NCBI GenBank assembly: GCA_011319805.1 | Contig: SJRY01000228.1 | Location: 434,001 to 498,000, forward strand | Reading direction: 5' to 3' | DNA length: 64,000 bases | Source: Macrocybe gigantea | Taxonomy: Eukaryota > Basidiomycota > Agaricomycetes > Agaricales > Callistosporiaceae | Shown: positions 36,164 to 48,401 of the stretch, piece by piece | Numbering within the stretch: the stretch's first letter is position 1 | Layout: each line of letters starts with the position of its first letter | Position numbers and translations under genes: made by a program | The notes under the pieces: model-generated | What the model saw: the letters and a program-made list of their open reading frames with translations, nothing else | What the model was told of the DNA's origin: nothing | Database searches by the model: none

Positions 36164-39100
36164 GCAAGGCATAAAAGATACTGCGTAGCCGCCGATCTCG
36201 ACATGTTGTCTGTTGGTCGCATTGCGGTCTATCTGCATACTATCGTTTCGAATGCACCTTGTGTGCAGCTACGTCATGCACGGGCATTGATCATGAATAT
36301 TACTTGTCGTTTCTCACCTGGACAAAAGATCTTGTGCTCTAATATCTGTCTTCTACTCCGGGAGGATAGGAGCCGCTTGCTTATGGCTGTCCGACGCCGC
36401 CATCAAGGCATGTTTGAGCATTATTCTTTTCCCCATCACATCGCCAGCCCCAAACAGGAGGCCAACCTCATCGTGATTGCCAGCTTCACTTGGCAGTCAT
36501 CTTACACGAGTCAAATGGATGGCCGTTGCCCTTGAATATGATGCTCGTTCGACTTGGCTATTCTGTCTGGTCATAGGATCACCTTGCCCCAGGCCCATGT
36601 GTATTTCTGAAACAGCGGTTACACCAAAGTTCAGGTAGGGTTTCGCACGTGCATGCAGAGTTGAAGGATTTCGCTCGACTTTCTGCACCAATCATCCGCT
36701 TACCCCAACTGTATCGAACGGCGAGTTATCGGATCCAAAGATGTGCTATGTGGTGGCAAAGAGCAGCCACCAGCGCCAGAAGAAATGACGAGCCCGAAGT
36801 GTTGCATTGCGATGCAATCCGAATTAGCCCAAGAATTTTGCGCTACACCAGACAAGATGGTATCAGACAGACATTCTATTCCCTCGACAGCAATCCTCCG
36901 CCAGCCGGACCGTTGTTCTACGATACTCATGGGACGGCAGAAGAGGATCTACAATGATATCAGCGTATCCATGAACCGAATGGGCAAGATTGAACAGGTA
37001 TGCATATCACCGAACACTTCGGGGCAACAAAACATGGGAAGGTGCCACGGCAGCTCATCGTGAGTTTCCATGGTGACTACAGTCGACTGACGGTCATGCT
37101 TTGTTCATATATGTCAGCACTAGAATCATCATCTAGCAGGAGCATAACGGCATTACATCACGATTGGAGAGTAGCAGCCGGTCCTGGCACCGTCACGCCG
37201 TGAAGAGGCCGATGTGACTCCGGGAAACGGTGGATCACAGAGGTTTCTGTTTCTTCATCTTCATTTGAACGATCTTCCATACCTAGTGGTTTGTTGAGGT
37301 CCCGCATCTATAACCGATCACACGAATCGCTTTCATCGTGCAAGCCTATTGAGTTGCCGTCGTGCGATTTTTTTTTCGTAACTCCATCGATGACATTTCT
37401 CAGGAAAACTTATGAACAGCTGGTTGCATTTGTCAGTTTATATCTTTGCTCGATCCTTCCAAGGTTAAACCTTGTCATGCAAAAACCCTTTCGCCTCATT
37501 CAATCCGGGGTCAGTCTCAGGCTTTCTATGCTTATCCGATAGCCCGGTGAAAGGACTTTTTCCTCAGAGGGCTGACAAGCTGTCAGATGCGATGGGCAAG
37601 CATCTGTCGACTCGTCCGTTCCGAAGCGTACTCCGCCCTGCCCCGTTTAAGTCTCGTGCATGTGCCGTAGGTAATTGGTCAGGACGACCATTCCACTCGG
37701 CTTTACTTATCGGCAAAAGGATGATCAACTCGCTAGACAAGAGCAGTTGACTTGGCCATTATTTGTTGGGGTTGTTTCCTTTTATTTTCTACGTTGCTGG
37801 CTTTCCATCTGCCCGGAATCGCGATTATTGCGCCTCAGCTTCGAATTTCGCATCCATTTCGGTGTCAGAATGAGACGCGGGCTTCGCCTATTTTGCCGAA
37901 CAGCTGGACCTCATCGCGTACTTTGTTATATGAAAGGAAGCGTCAAGGAGACAAGACTGAATAGAAGTGTCTGTCATCACACTTCAGGGCACTTTTACCT
38001 CCTCTCTCGTCCCTGTTCTGCCAGATTATCAATCGGTCAGGGATGTTCTGCGAACGCGATGGCTGACTCATGTAGACATGGTCATTCTCCAAGGACCTCT
38101 TTTTCGCCGCCCAGCATATGCCACCGTTCCTGCAGCATAAAGAAGAACAAGGGAGCCGAGGTCAAGAACTTTCATCGGCGTTGGCTATAAATTTCGTCTC
38201 GGCTAAACTACACCAGTGGAGTTGCCTGTGAGAGTTTTGTCATTCGTGCTTTAGATCTCAGCAATTGAACGCAGTCCTGTCGAGTAAAGGGACATTTATA
38301 GATGGAATTAGTTTCCGTTGTCGCTCATGAACGCAGACATACAAACATCAAGCCATGCAGCATTGGCAGGGCGCGGCTGGTATACAAGCTCCAGTCAAGA
38401 GCGACCCATTTAGACTCCTCTGGAGAGACGCTGGAAACATATCATCCGTATATCCAACCCTGTTCTGGCGTGATTCCTCTGGAAGAATGATGGGAGCTGG
38501 CACTTCTTTTTGAAAAAGAAGCTTGTTGTCAGCACAAACATGATGATTACTCTTCGATCGATCCATCTCTTTTTTAGCCTTTCCTTTTTCTCCTCTTGCC
38601 CATGATAAACCGTTCACCCGGAAGGCTGCAAAGTGCTATGGGCTATGGCAAGCTTACTTTGACAATCCGCCGAAATGCCCGGTCTATTGTGACTGGTGCA
38701 GTCAACGCATCACGATGTCCCGAACGTTGGGAGTTTGTGATGCTACACAATAGCGAACAATGGCTATAACGTAGCCTTTGACGCAAGTGGCACAAATGCT
38801 GTGAGGAAGATGCGTGTCAAACTGTCTCGGGCCGGGGAAGACATGGTGACAGTGCAAGTCCGATTCTTCTTGGCTCACCGTATGACTGTTGACCGAAACA
38901 GAGGGTCAAATCATACATAGCTCCGGTTCAGATGGGCGGCCCCATGAACGCTTGGGCGACGACTTGTGGGATGACGCTTCTCTTCAAGAATTGGAAATTC
39001 GGCTTTTCTACATGTTGCTTTCGAGGTTTTTGCACTGCAACCATCATCGAGTGCTATGTATTTTCTCGGGTCCGAGTAGGTAGCGGGGATACTGTTCGAA

Positions 39101-39279
39101 GCTCCACATCAGGATTGGTCATTGCCGACATATCTAGTGACATTATATGGTACAAGAAGATAAGCACGATGGTAACATCGTGACGGTCAACAAAATGGGT
39201 CCAGGCGCTGGTTAAATAATGATAGCCAAGAAGCAAGGGCGGATCTAAGGAATCCGAACAAGACGTCTAGGGCTGGCAA
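36164..39279. other. Gene-free gap of about 3.1 kb
   Basis: Long stretch without a gene I can defend, in a window where genes otherwise follow every 2 kb. Many frames of 60-110 codons occur on both strands. The longest (37675-38190, 171 codons) starts at a non-ATG codon and resembles nothing. No inverted repeat ends, long direct repeats, tRNA or conserved motif were seen by eye. It may hold long UTRs, a non-coding transcript or a strongly decayed element. Confidence 0.4.
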
Positions 39280-41338
39280 TCAGTTGTTATGCGTCGCGGA
39301 ACCATAGGATCTATGATGCTGAAGGTGATGTTGCTCGTCCTCTGGGATAACATCAAAACCGCTCCGGCCAAGTTCGGAGGGGAGCGCGGCTGTTTCATCC
39401 AAGGCGGATGCAGAGAGTAGGCCCTCTGATTCATCCTGTTCCTCGTCTGTGACATGAACATGTGATGGTTCTGGAGCTGGTCCGGGAAGACAAGGAGGCA
39501 CTGAAACAAGATTGTTGAACAGGAACTGCGGCGCATTGGATGGACATGAGAAAAAAAGCGTAATTTATCTTGTTCAGCCAAGTCAAATGAGAACTGAGGT
39601 GAAATGTTTACCGTGCCGTAACTAAATTCAATGTTAGCATCAGGACAGCCGCGATGCGTCACTACACTTACACCAAAAGCGTAAAGCCGAGGACTTGCAA
39701 AAGGGAAATCGGGAAAAGCAGCCTTTCCCATCCGAGGCCGAGACTGATCAACCAGATGGAAAGAGTCCTGCAAGTGTCAGTAAGGGAACGCGCGTGGCGC
39801 TAACATGCCGAGTGACGCTCAAGCCAAAGTAATTGAAGAGAGAGATGCTGCATGCGATCGCAACGGAGGACCAAAGTACCGTCGGAGTGCCGATCATCTG
39901 ATCCCAACCTCGAGGCAAGTCGAAGAAGGGAGACTTGGAAGAAATTGACGGAATGGCCAGAATAGGCATCAAAAGGACTATCGAAAGTGCGCCGAAGAGC
40001 CCCTCATAGCCTACTGCCACCAAAGGGGCCACGGAGAAGCGAGCTGACAACAGGGATCGATACGGGTTTTATGAGCGGTATCAATTTGAAACAGACCCAT
40101 GATTTTTTCTGGAAAGGCGGGTATATCAGATTTCGTTACGGGGTGACAAGAGAATGAATGAATTTACCTTCCACGACAAACTGAAAGGCGGTACTGGGAA
40201 AAAGCAGCAAGCAAGGAGTGTGAGAAGCTGAGTGACAGACCGGATGGTGACTCACAAAACTTGCGCAAAGATAATGAAGAAGACGCCTGTGCAACGAACG
40301 AAGATGAGTAAGGACGGCTGCAATGATCGGAAGAAATACTCGCCGACGAGGACCTGGGTTAGTGCGGGTTCTTCGACAGGTTCCGGAGGGGGAAGACCGG
40401 ACTTATGATGGCCAGTCGTAGATGGAATGGGCGCATCCTTAATGGCGTCTTTGATGAGTGAGCCGCTGAAACCAACCAAGCCCACGCCAGCCATTACGAC
40501 AATGAGGGATATCCATCTTGTGAGGCTGTCAGCAGAACAACGTAGATAAGATTCGAAAAAGACTAAACTGATAAAGCCAGAGGCGGCGTCGGAGGAACAG
40601 GACACTGAGAACCCCTACAAATAGAACGAGTGCACCACGAGTCATTTGATATATCGAGACGGGCGTGTAAAGGAGGCCAACGTTCATCAACTGGTGGGGA
40701 AGGTAAGCATGGTGATGAAGTCGACGTTAATGACCCTACCGTTGTACCCGTCAGATCGCATGCAGCCGGAATCCATAGAAGAAGAATGTTCCGTCCGGTG
40801 AGATGCTGAGATGATAGCTTGGATGGGATGGGAGAATCGCTGTCGGAGTCGGAGGGAAGATGGACCGAAGAGGGTGGGCGACGTGTGGCGAACCACGTGT
40901 AGAGGACTGGGAGAAAACCTTTGGACGCAGAAAAAGAAGGATGAGGGGAGCATATGGAGTGTTACAAAAACGTGACAATTACAGAGCATTTCTCCGACTA
41001 GTGCGGTATGTTAGGCGTGCGTCAAAGATGTGCAGGAAGAAAGGTTGTAACGCACGGAACATCTGAAGCGTCTGCCAGACCGGCTGCTCGAAGAGTACGC
41101 GATGGGTAGGGTCTGGATCTGTGCAGTTCTCGACGCATTGCATGTCCTGGGAGGTTAAGCGAATTAATGAAACCTGGCGGATAGAGAATGAGTGGGACAT
41201 GCCTGCCACTTGGTCCAGAGCGAGTTACTGGATCCCTGGGATACGGAAGCGGTGAGCAGGGAGATGCTAGGCATTTGGGAGACGTACAGTGAGGATCATT
41301 CCTCCAAGGAGGATGGGTATGTAGAACGATGAGGGCAT
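39280..41338 (-). CDS. SLC35F6-like membrane transporter (drug/metabolite transporter superfamily)
   Basis: Multi-pass membrane protein of the nucleotide-sugar/EamA type, related to human SLC35F6. It starts MPSSFYIPILLGGMILTGSS, followed by NSLWTKWQDMQCVENC. Helical blocks include LLYTPVSIYQMTRGALVLFVG, WISLIVVMAGVGLVGFSGSL, VAPLVAVGYEGLFGALSIVLL, FFDLPRGWDQ, NYFGLSVTRHVSAT and TLSIWLISLGLGWERLLFP, then a polar, acidic tail. One base is short at 39789-39795, where an added G gives SATARSLTDTCRTLSIW, the family pattern. The intron at 41147-41202 has a GC donor (GCATGT). About eight introns. Divergent from the arrestin-like gene, 253 bp away. Substrate unknown. Confidence 0.85.
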
Positions 41339-41591
41339 TGAGGATGAGTGCGCTGGCGACGAGAGACAAAACGAGACAAGGTTGCAAGCCGGCGCGTGAC
41401 CGGGCGTCCGGGCGGAGTGTGACTTAGTGTGACATGGATGTGACCGAGACGACATGATGGATCTTGGATGGATCTGAGGCCAAATTGGGCAAAGACTGAA
41501 GGAGAATCGACTCGTCCTTCTCAAATTCCAATGCCTTTTATCCACATCACTTCTTCTCTCTCCCTCTCCTCCTCTCCATCGAGGCCCGCTC

Positions 41592-43770
41592 ATGGTCCAT
41601 CTCATCCTCTCCTCCACCAAAGGTAGCGTCCTTTCCTTCTTTTCAGTTGTGCTCCCCTCACCCGCACATCCTACAGGCAACCAGGGCCTCCGCTACTTTC
41701 CTTACGGCGGTTATCTAGGCCTCAGCCCGGTCAAGGTCGAGGGAGGTCCGTCTTGATTTAACTTCAGCTCGCCACGGCCCCCCATGCTCACCTCCACCCA
41801 GTCGTACGCACGAAAATTGATGACGACGCGAAGCAGCTCCTCGCAAAGTCCATAACCATCTCCGTCCGCTGCTACGAGTCGCGTCTCGGACGTGTCAGCG
41901 TCCTAAGCTCCAACGTCCTCGTGGACTACACCCAGGTCCTCTGGTCAAAACCTGACGGAGTCGAATACACTCCCATAGATAATCTCGAGTTTCCGTTTCG
42001 GATAACCTTGCCTGCTAAGGTCGCTGGCTTCAGTACCGCCATCTTCGTCGAGTACCGATGCATGTGGAGAATTGAAGCCGGTAAGACACCTACCTTCTAC
42101 CTCGACTCGCTTTGTCCGACCACTGACTGGTCAACCCAGTCCTCAACCACATACCCATTGCCGGCATCGGTTCACGTCAAATAAAGCATTTTGAGCTTCC
42201 GCTCGTTCGATACGACATACCGCAGCATCCCCTGCTTACTTCTCCCGACAAGGAGCCATTTCTTTACCTCCAAACCACCAAACCCAGAGCACCCCGACTA
42301 CGCTATACCGTCAAGCCTCCAACACATCCAATTGGCCCCCTCGACATTGTATCTATACCCATATATCTATTGCCCATGGATCCTGAACTCGCCATCAGGA
42401 GCGCCACAGTAATCATCGAACGCCGCATACAGCTCACCGAAACTGCGGATACTTCGTCTGTACCCTTGACACCCACGACACCTTACACTTTTCCGTCATC
42501 ATCAGGCCCATCCTCTCCCTCCTTTCAAAAAAAAGAAGAGACCCATACCCTATCGTCCGCCGGTGAAGTGCGCACCACCGACTTTAATTCCACCGGTTCC
42601 TCCACCTCTATCAACTCTGATTCATCGTCCTCAAATCCCACCATCACGCCTCACTCCATCTACCCGAGTTTAATGTCGTTCGCATCCGACGCCCCTTTGC
42701 TTTCGCCCGCATCAGGATCAACAAACGCACCCACAAAAACCATCTTGACACCCGTCGCAGGCGCAGAATCCATAGGCCAATTTGTCAGGGATGGCAGGGG
42801 CGTCTGGAGCAAGACCATATCACTGCAGTGGCCTGCCTCCAAGTCGCATAGCCGCTGGGCCATTGGCGAAACCATCAAGTCGGACATGGTGTCGGTCAAA
42901 TTTTTTGTCCGCGTGAAGGTTGTCAAGCCTCTCTGACTGATGAAAGTGTCAATGCTAAATTCAGTTTCATTTCTGAAGGTTGTCGTCGTTTCCGCGGCCG
43001 GCACGGACACGGTCGATCTGGCCGAGAAGGAGATATTCGTGGTGTCGACGAACGAAGGGGAGCGCGAAGTTGCCATCACCAAATATAACGAATATCTTGA
43101 CAATCACGCGGCCGCTCGTTCTGCACGGTCAAAATCCAAGTCGCCACGCCGATCAAAACCGGATCGGGATTCTGAAATCCCCCCTCCACCTGCTCCTCAG
43201 TCGAGCACGTTCACTGTTACGGCCAGCAGCGCTGGAAATCCGAAGAATAACAAAGTCTCCGCTCCGAGACGGCCGCACACGAGCGCTGGCCCTCGGGACA
43301 AAGCCCTGGATTACGCGAGAGCCAAACTCGATGGCTCGTCGCATCATTTGGGCGAGGATGCTGACGTGTTCAAGAAGCACAAGCTTGGCAGGCCCGAAAC
43401 AAGCCAGAGCTCCAGCCAGGCTGAAGGAAGGCGTAAGAGCGGACTGGGGAGCAGAGGGTACTACAATTTTTTCTCTCCCGCCTCGCCGGCGCCTCGGATG
43501 AACGGCGGTGGTGCGGGGAGCAGCAGCAGCGCGAGCAATAACAGCGCGACGACGAGCAGGAGCACGTCTTCTAGCCATTCGGCCGCTGGCAACGAGGCGA
43601 AGGAGCAAAGCGACGTCGAGGGTAGGCTGAGAGAGTGGGAGGACGAACTGGCGAAGATTGAGATGAGAAGCAGGAAATCGAGCGACATGCTAGGTTTCAT
43701 GGGGCGGAAGCGGTCTATAGGCACGCCAAAGGTGCCGGGGCTTCCTGGACATCGCGAGCAGGACCCATAG
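41592..43770 (+). CDS. Arrestin-like protein
   Basis: Basidiomycete protein with an arrestin-like beta-sandwich N-terminal half; such proteins often act as adaptors for ubiquitin ligases or trafficking. After splicing the start is MVHLILSSTKGNQGLRYFP and the N-domain has YLGLSPVKVEGVVRTKIDD, ITISVRCYESRLG, VLWSKPDGVEY and LEFPFRITLPAKVAGFSTA. A C-domain-like part includes YTVKPPTHPIGPLDIVSIPI and AIRSATVIIERRIQL. Ser/Pro-rich insertions follow, then SDMVSVKFFVRVKVV, and a long basic and Ser-rich tail (SKSKSPRRSKPDRD) with a short predicted coiled coil near REWEDELAKIEMR. About five introns. The fold assignment is my inference from pattern, without a search. Confidence 0.65.
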
Positions 43771-44052
43771 CGAAAACGCCATTTATTTTTTGAGCGGATT
43801 CGTCTTTTCCGATGGCCATCCAGCGTAGGCCTGATTTTTTTTTTCCGTTCTCACATATCCGCAAAGTTCGAGGTAATTTTTATTCCTTCTTTTTCTCTCA
43901 TCGTATGCTACCAACATACGTTTAACTTGTCTTGCTGTATTATAGTCACCCAAGAGTACCTTCGAACCAGCTGCATAATTTCGTGTCATGTGTCCTGTCC
44001 CCAATTATATAAGCATGTGTGACATAACGTGTCTTTCTTCAAAAACATCACC

Positions 44053-45721
44053 ATGGCCAGCAGTTTTCCGTGGTTCAAATTCACCGGCGTCACCTTCAGC
44101 TGTGAGTTCTGCAAACTCCAATCGGTCAACATCCGAGTAGCTCATACGTTAGACCTCTTTATTTCCCGGTCTCGGGCCCTCTTCGTCCTCATGTTCGTTT
44201 TGTCCACGTCTCATTGTCGTCTCGGGCGTAAATGGACGTCTTTCCTTGCCTCGCGTTACTCGTCTCCCTAACTCATCGGAACCCGCGGCGTCAATTGGTG
44301 GACTATTCTCGTATGCATTACGGAAAACGCGTGTCTCCCTTGATCCTATCACCAACATCGAAAAACGCATTCTTGGATGGTTGTGCCATGCTGATGTGAT
44401 GCTTTGTCCTGTGCATCGCTGTATCGCGCCCCTTCTGACAATGGAACGCGGCATGTGATCGACACCGCGGATTGACCCGCTTGAAACCATCGCCCCCTTG
44501 CGCTTCTGCTCCCGGCCGTCGTCTTGATGCATGACTTACGTTCCGAAATGACATCAATTTCTGCCCGTCAAGTCATGGCTGTGGGCTACATGCTTATGAA
44601 AGGTGCGCATCCCCGGAATCCAGTCTTTCGTCTCGTTCTGGCATGAAAGCATGAAATGGGTCTCGTGTTCCTGCTCCTCGTCTTTCCGACCCGATTTCTT
44701 GCGTTAGATTCGGAGATCTGGTATGGAAAGTCACCCAGCCAACAGCATCTCGCGCATGTTTGGCGCTTTTTCGCATCTATCTCCAAAAATCCTAATTCTT
44801 TATACGCCAAAATTCTGCCTCTTGTCACGCATGCTTATCTGTCTCTCGATCTACAGTCACAACTCCGACGGAAGAACAGCTTTACAATGTGAGTAAATTG
44901 GAATTGCGTTCATCTGACCGAATGCCAGTTTTCCCTTTCGTTCTCGAATTTCTCAGTCCTCGTCTTCATCGGATGCCCGTTAGTCTGGGCACCAAAATTC
45001 GAGCCACGGTCTCTCTTCCCTAAATGACCGTTGCCGTGCTCAACCGAGCTACACAGGATTAAGAAAAGTCATCTCGGTTCAGAACTTGCCTCTTCGCTCT
45101 TCTATTCGGATGACTTGTAAAACTCCGCAATCGCAACTTTCCCCGAAACCGACTTTAGAATGAATCTAACTCTCCACACTGCACTGCAGGAAATGGCTCC
45201 GGACCTGCGGCGCAAGGTCGACGCCGCACGCGCAGCTAGGCTAGCCCGAGAAGCGGAGATCAGGAAGCAGATATCGGCGCAGGTTAGTGTGACTCTTAAT
45301 GCTCTTCGCGCCGTTGCGATCCTTTTACCTCTGCACACCATCCCCGGCTTCTTCTTTCCGTCTCCCGTGCTTTCACATAATTCGCCTCGAGCCCGGCTAG
45401 CCTTTCGTTCTAGCCTCCCGTCGGGACAGTCGCTGCTTTTCGCTTTCCGCATACCTTGACTACTTCACCCTTCCTCTCGATTTCGGCAACGCTCACGCTT
45501 TCATCTCTTAAATTCCTGCGCCAGAGGGCGAATGAAACAGGTCCAGAGGCGACGAAACCCATATGGGCCGATCCACGGCCTTCAAGCCCGAAATAGCTAA
45601 CCGTCGCTACATCTCGAAAGCAAGCGTCACGATCGCATTTCCATTTTTCGACGAGAATGCCAAATTCCGGCGCATGTGACCACACTGCTCCCTGTAGATG
45701 CGAGAGCTCAAGTTTCGCTAG
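44053..45721 (+). CDS. CBP4: Complex III assembly factor Cbp4
   Basis: Small mitochondrial inner-membrane protein needed to assemble the cytochrome bc1 complex, working with Cbp3/Cbp6 on cytochrome b. Five exons, 44053-44101, 44573-44602, 44857-44888, 45190-45282 and 45698-45721, join in frame with canonical GT-AG introns. They give 75 residues: MASSFPWFKFTGVTF, an N-terminal hydrophobic segment ending GYMLMK, the family signature TTPTEEQLYNEMAPDL, the charged helix RRKVDAARAARLAREAEIR, and MRELKFR. The introns are 471, 254, 301 and 415 nt, far above the roughly 55 nt usual here. No single open frame covers it, so automatic callers would probably miss it. Exon joins are consistent in phase, and the signature motif is strong. 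The last exon is the least certain. Confidence 0.85.
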
Positions 45722-46180
45722 ATGACGATGATATTCACTATATTATTGGTCCACATACTGCGTTGTAATTTCTTTGGCGTATCTTCGGCAGAAGATGTTC
45801 CGATCATCTATGTAGCAGAGGGATATCTGAGGGTTGCCAAGATCGGGTTCAACACATTTTCACCAGATCCCACTGCCCATGATGAATTTACTGTTCGTTT
45901 CGGGGCAATCCATTTGCCATAACAAACTGACGAAAGAGAGGAGCGTAAGGAAAGATGGACAGAGAAAACTCACGTGAACAATCACGACAAAGTCGATGTA
46001 CGAGAGGAGGGCGAGAAAACGTCTAAATAGGCTACAATGCATGATTGGTATTATAACAGATGAGGAAAAGGGCGAAAGAAAAAAACTGAAAGGTCGGCGG
46101 AGATGGTCGATTATACATACGACGCCCTGACTTGCTTCCAACCCGCTGCGCAGCGAGCGTAGGGCAGGGAGCCCACCTAA

Positions 46181-48146
46181 TCATGAAGTCTGCGACGACT
46201 CCATCTGCCGGTCAGATGCAGAACCGTTAGGCACCGCTCCGGAGCCTAGCAGTGGCTCATGAGCGAGATAAGACTCGGGCGAAGAGCATAAAGGATCGTA
46301 CGATGACATAGCCTCTGTCTGTCTATCGATCGAGGACGACGTCGACTTGACGGAGTCTTGGTGCTTTATTCGACGCGAAGGGTCGCCGTCATCATCAGTC
46401 GATATGCCGTTGACGTCGGATTTCGCATCGTCCCCAATGCTAATCTGCGGTATGGAGGACGCTTCGAGCACGGGGTACGGTTTGCCGTGGTGGTACTTGC
46501 AGCTCGGGAGTGAGAGGACGGTATGATGGGACTAGGGGTGGATGCTGCTGCCAATGCTGCTGTCCACGTATTGTAGGGCTCCGGAGACGGTGTCCGATGC
46601 TGCTCTGCGGCATTCGGCGCGTTGACGGCACGCGTGTCGTTAGGTTGTGTTGATGAGCTAATCACTCCAGAGTTGGACGACTGGATGGAATTACGTTTGC
46701 TAGCGGACGAGTTATGTGTTGTAGTAGTTGGTGCGGGGGATGGGGTGGATGAAGACGAAGGAGATTGATTAGAGGCCAGGGTAGAAGGCCCTGGGCTGCT
46801 GGCAGATTGCGAATCTGCATCAGGGGCACTAACTGACTGCGCTGTAGGTGCAGCTGCTTCTGCTTTCCTCTTCTCTTCAGCCTCCTTTCGTTGTCGTTCC
46901 TCATGCTCAATCATTGAGAGGCGCATGGCTTCCATTATCATCAGCTTCGTGGAAAAAGAACAATGAGGCCGTGTCACATAGCTGGCTTTCCGCTTGACTC
47001 ACCTCTTCCAGGTCTTGGCCACCCATTCCTATAAACTGCTCGTACTGTTGGTTTTGAGCGCCATGTTGACGCCTTCTCGATCTTCGGCTTCCGCTGGCCT
47101 CGCCACTATCAGCACCAGCTTCCTCTGGGCTTAGGGCATGGACGCGTCCACTCGTGATTCCGACAGGAATCAACCTATCTCCAACTTGCCGCATGATAAT
47201 GCGTCGGTTGGCACGTCTCGCAACCGCGGCTTGGACAGCGGCGAGTTTGGCCTCCCAATCGGGGCGAATCTGGTCTGTAAGAGATTCGTTATACAGGCGC
47301 AGGTTCACAGACTGTGTACTTGCCTGTTGTGACGACCTCGGGGCTGTCGGCTCCGAAGCTTTTCTGACGTCTTTTGTGACCAGGCGTAGAGGACCCCTCG
47401 AGTTGCTGATGAGCTCTCGATAAATCCGCCCATGAGGGAGACTAGTGAAATATAACAGCACTAGTCTTAGTTTGGAAGGAGTGCAGATAGACGTTGATGA
47501 CTTACGGAACCGTCAGCGCCAATGCCTGCGCGCCAAGGGGGAGGCGTATAGACCACCCCAAAGTTCTCTTGGACACAGTATGGGCATGCAGCAGGCTCGG
47601 ATACGAGATGTGTCGTAGTCGGCTCGTTTCGCTTGATTTGGACAAAACACTCCGTGCATATGGCTTGGTCACAACAGCGGGAATGATTGATATTTGGAGG
47701 GTAGTACTATATAAAAAATTAGGGTAGTGCCATGCCGAGAAAGACACAAGAGAACCAGCGACGCACGAGGAAGCAGATGGGACACTCGACGGCGCCTCTG
47801 TAGACGGCGACCTCCGGTTTGCTCGGCTCCTTGAGGTTCGCTGGCTTCTTGCTGTTGCTGGATCTCGAGGAGCTTGGGGACATGGTGGCTTCGATACGCG
47901 TGACGGTCTCATGCTCAGGAGAGGGAAACTCCTTTCTGGCGGTGAGGATCTGGTCATCATCCCAGGAATCGTCATAATCCTCGAGGGGCCTGTAGAAAGG
48001 AGCCAGCTTGCGTGCGCAGATGAGTTGTGTGACGATTGCCTGGTTCCAATCTCGAGGGCCGGTGTAAACACCCTGGGAGAGAGATAGCCATGGTCGACGG
48101 TCTCCTCGTGGTGGCCTCGGCCTGAAGAGGAGGCACTATTGCCCAT
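46181..48146 (-). CDS. SIP5: Sip5-like RING-type protein, frame interrupted twice
   Basis: Homologue of yeast Sip5, which interacts with the Snf1 kinase and the Reg1/Glc7 phosphatase. The start is [20 protein letters not shown], then [20 protein letters not shown] and [20 protein letters not shown]. The zinc-binding region is [31 protein letters not shown] and AACPYC. Next come [21 protein letters not shown] and a Glu/Lys helix with [20 protein letters not shown], and finally a long Ser/Thr/Pro-rich tail. The frame is one base short at 48075-48077 (after HGYLS) and again at 46472-46475 in the tail; one extra C at each restores a continuous protein ending in MESSQTS. The intron at 47275-47322 has a GC donor (GCAAGT) and is 48 nt with no stop, so it could be retained. 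Confidence 0.87.
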
Positions 48147-48401
48147 GGTAAACTGTGGGGAGGGGCCTTGTGGATGCCTCGGATGAACAGGGGACGACAA
48201 CGGAGTTGGTGGGACGGATGGTGAACTGTGTCTCTCCGAGTCTCGTCAGCGTCCCATGCAATGATCTCAGTTTATGTCTGTTTGGCTTGTGGCGGGTGGC
48301 ATCCTCAAGTAAAACCCAAAAACATTCCGATTCTGATACAATCCGATATTACACGTCAATAGTCCTTTTCTCAACACAAACGAAAGCGGAAGGATCCGTA
48401 G

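Noticed and set aside
37675..38190. 171-codon frame in the gene-free gap
   Set aside because: Starts at a non-ATG codon, lacks any recognisable motif and has mixed basic composition typical of random frames.
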